This document shows, in pieces, positions 6,006 through 6,223 of a stretch of 6,223 bases of DNA (positions are counted from its first letter, which is position 1; every line of letters begins with the position of its first letter). Where the stretch lies: positions 1-6,223 of the forward strand of contig CAJYIL010000343.1 of the NCBI GenBank assembly GCA_913774795.1, given 5' to 3'. The notes beneath the pieces are model-generated. The model saw only the letters and a list, made by a program, of their open reading frames with translations. It was not told the DNA's origin and searched no databases. Both the position numbers and the translations under genes were made by a program. Source of the DNA: Pseudobdellovibrionaceae bacterium. GTDB taxonomy: Bacteria; Bdellovibrionota; Bdellovibrionia; Bdellovibrionales; JAMPXM01.

Positions 6006-6223
6006 ATGTCACAGACAGCAGCGAATTGGCTCCAGGGCGGCGGAGAAATGGGCGAACTCATCCGATCGATGGATTGGTCGAAAACCGCGCTGGGACCGAT
6101 CGATCAATGGCCGCAGAGCTTACGAACCAGCGTGGGCCTTTGTCTATCTTCGACGTTTCCGATTTTGATCTGCTGGGGCCCTGAAGATATCCAGATTTAC
6201 AACGATGCTTACCGCCCGATCTG
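6006..6223 (+). CDS. PAS-domain sensor histidine kinase, 3'-truncated by window edge
   Basis: Only the first 72 codons are present and the frame runs off the window. The translation includes NWLQGGGEMGELIRSMDWSK (7-26), then LGPIDQWPQSLRTSVGLCLS (29-48), then FPILICWGPE and IYNDAYRPI. This is the conserved opening of a large group of multi-sensor, often hybrid, histidine kinases: a GGGEMG-x-LIR / LGP-x-x-x-WP-x-SLRT leader followed by a PAS domain with the WGPE...YNDAYRP signature. The kinase core would lie beyond the window. An in-frame ATG at 5949 behind GGGGTG would add 19 residues (MNGQWRRSAGHFGFQNGCL). I prefer 6006 because homologues usually begin close to the GGGEMG motif, but its ribosome binding site (CGGA) is weak. 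No transmembrane segment is seen, so cytoplasmic sensing is likely. Confidence 0.85.
   Translation, partial: MSQTAANWLQGGGEMGELIRSMDWSKTALGPIDQWPQSLRTSVGLCLSSTFPILICWGPEDIQIYNDAYRPI

Noticed and set aside
1..6223. CRISPR array, tRNA/rRNA, insertion sequence or attachment site
   Set aside because: I saw no direct-repeat/spacer pattern, no RNA gene landmarks, no transposase-like frame and no terminal inverted repeats in the window.

Overview
The window looks like chromosomal DNA from a Gram-negative, double-membraned bacterium. The best guess is a member of the Bdellovibrionota (Bdellovibrio and relatives). The reasons are a signal-peptide-bearing, tail-fibre-like surface protein whose N-terminal domain resembles the fibre/'cell wall anchor' proteins abundant in that phylum, a coupled small lipoprotein, a small outer-membrane beta-barrel, and a multi-sensor histidine kinase. 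The assignment is inference from protein style. No rRNA, tRNA or other taxonomic marker is present.

Layout from left to right. (1) 16-501 (+) is an unrecognised helical protein that may begin upstream of the window. It overlaps by 4 bases (ATGA) with (2) 498-1025 (+), a 175-residue exported protein with the look of an 8-stranded outer-membrane barrel. (3) After an 81-base AT-rich gap, 1107-1814 (+) encodes a lipoprotein with lipobox LSAC. It overlaps by another ATGA with (4) 1811-4483 (+), an 890-residue secreted fibre/adhesin-like protein made of repeated tail-fibre modules and a four-cysteine C-terminal domain. (5) A perfect 18-bp-stem terminator at 4500-4541 can serve both converging transcripts. 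(6) 4560-5856 (-) encodes an exported protein with a His/Cys pattern suggesting a caspase-like (clan CD) fold. Its last ~54 codons lie in a different frame, so it carries a frameshift or a sequence error. (7) A short divergent intergenic region follows, then the 5' part of a PAS-containing sensor kinase (6006 to the window edge, +).

How the genes fit together: the lipoprotein and fibre genes form a translationally coupled pair, so the lipoprotein is a natural candidate to anchor, export or assemble the fibre at the outer membrane. The helical protein and the barrel form a second coupled pair just upstream and may or may not share a transcript with the first. All four proteins from the barrel to the (-) strand gene carry export signals, so the window is mostly cell-envelope and surface biology. 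The kinase belongs to a separate divergent unit.

The most interesting points are the lipoprotein-fibre unit with its modular, possibly trimeric architecture, the possible secreted caspase-fold protein, and the frameshift in that gene.
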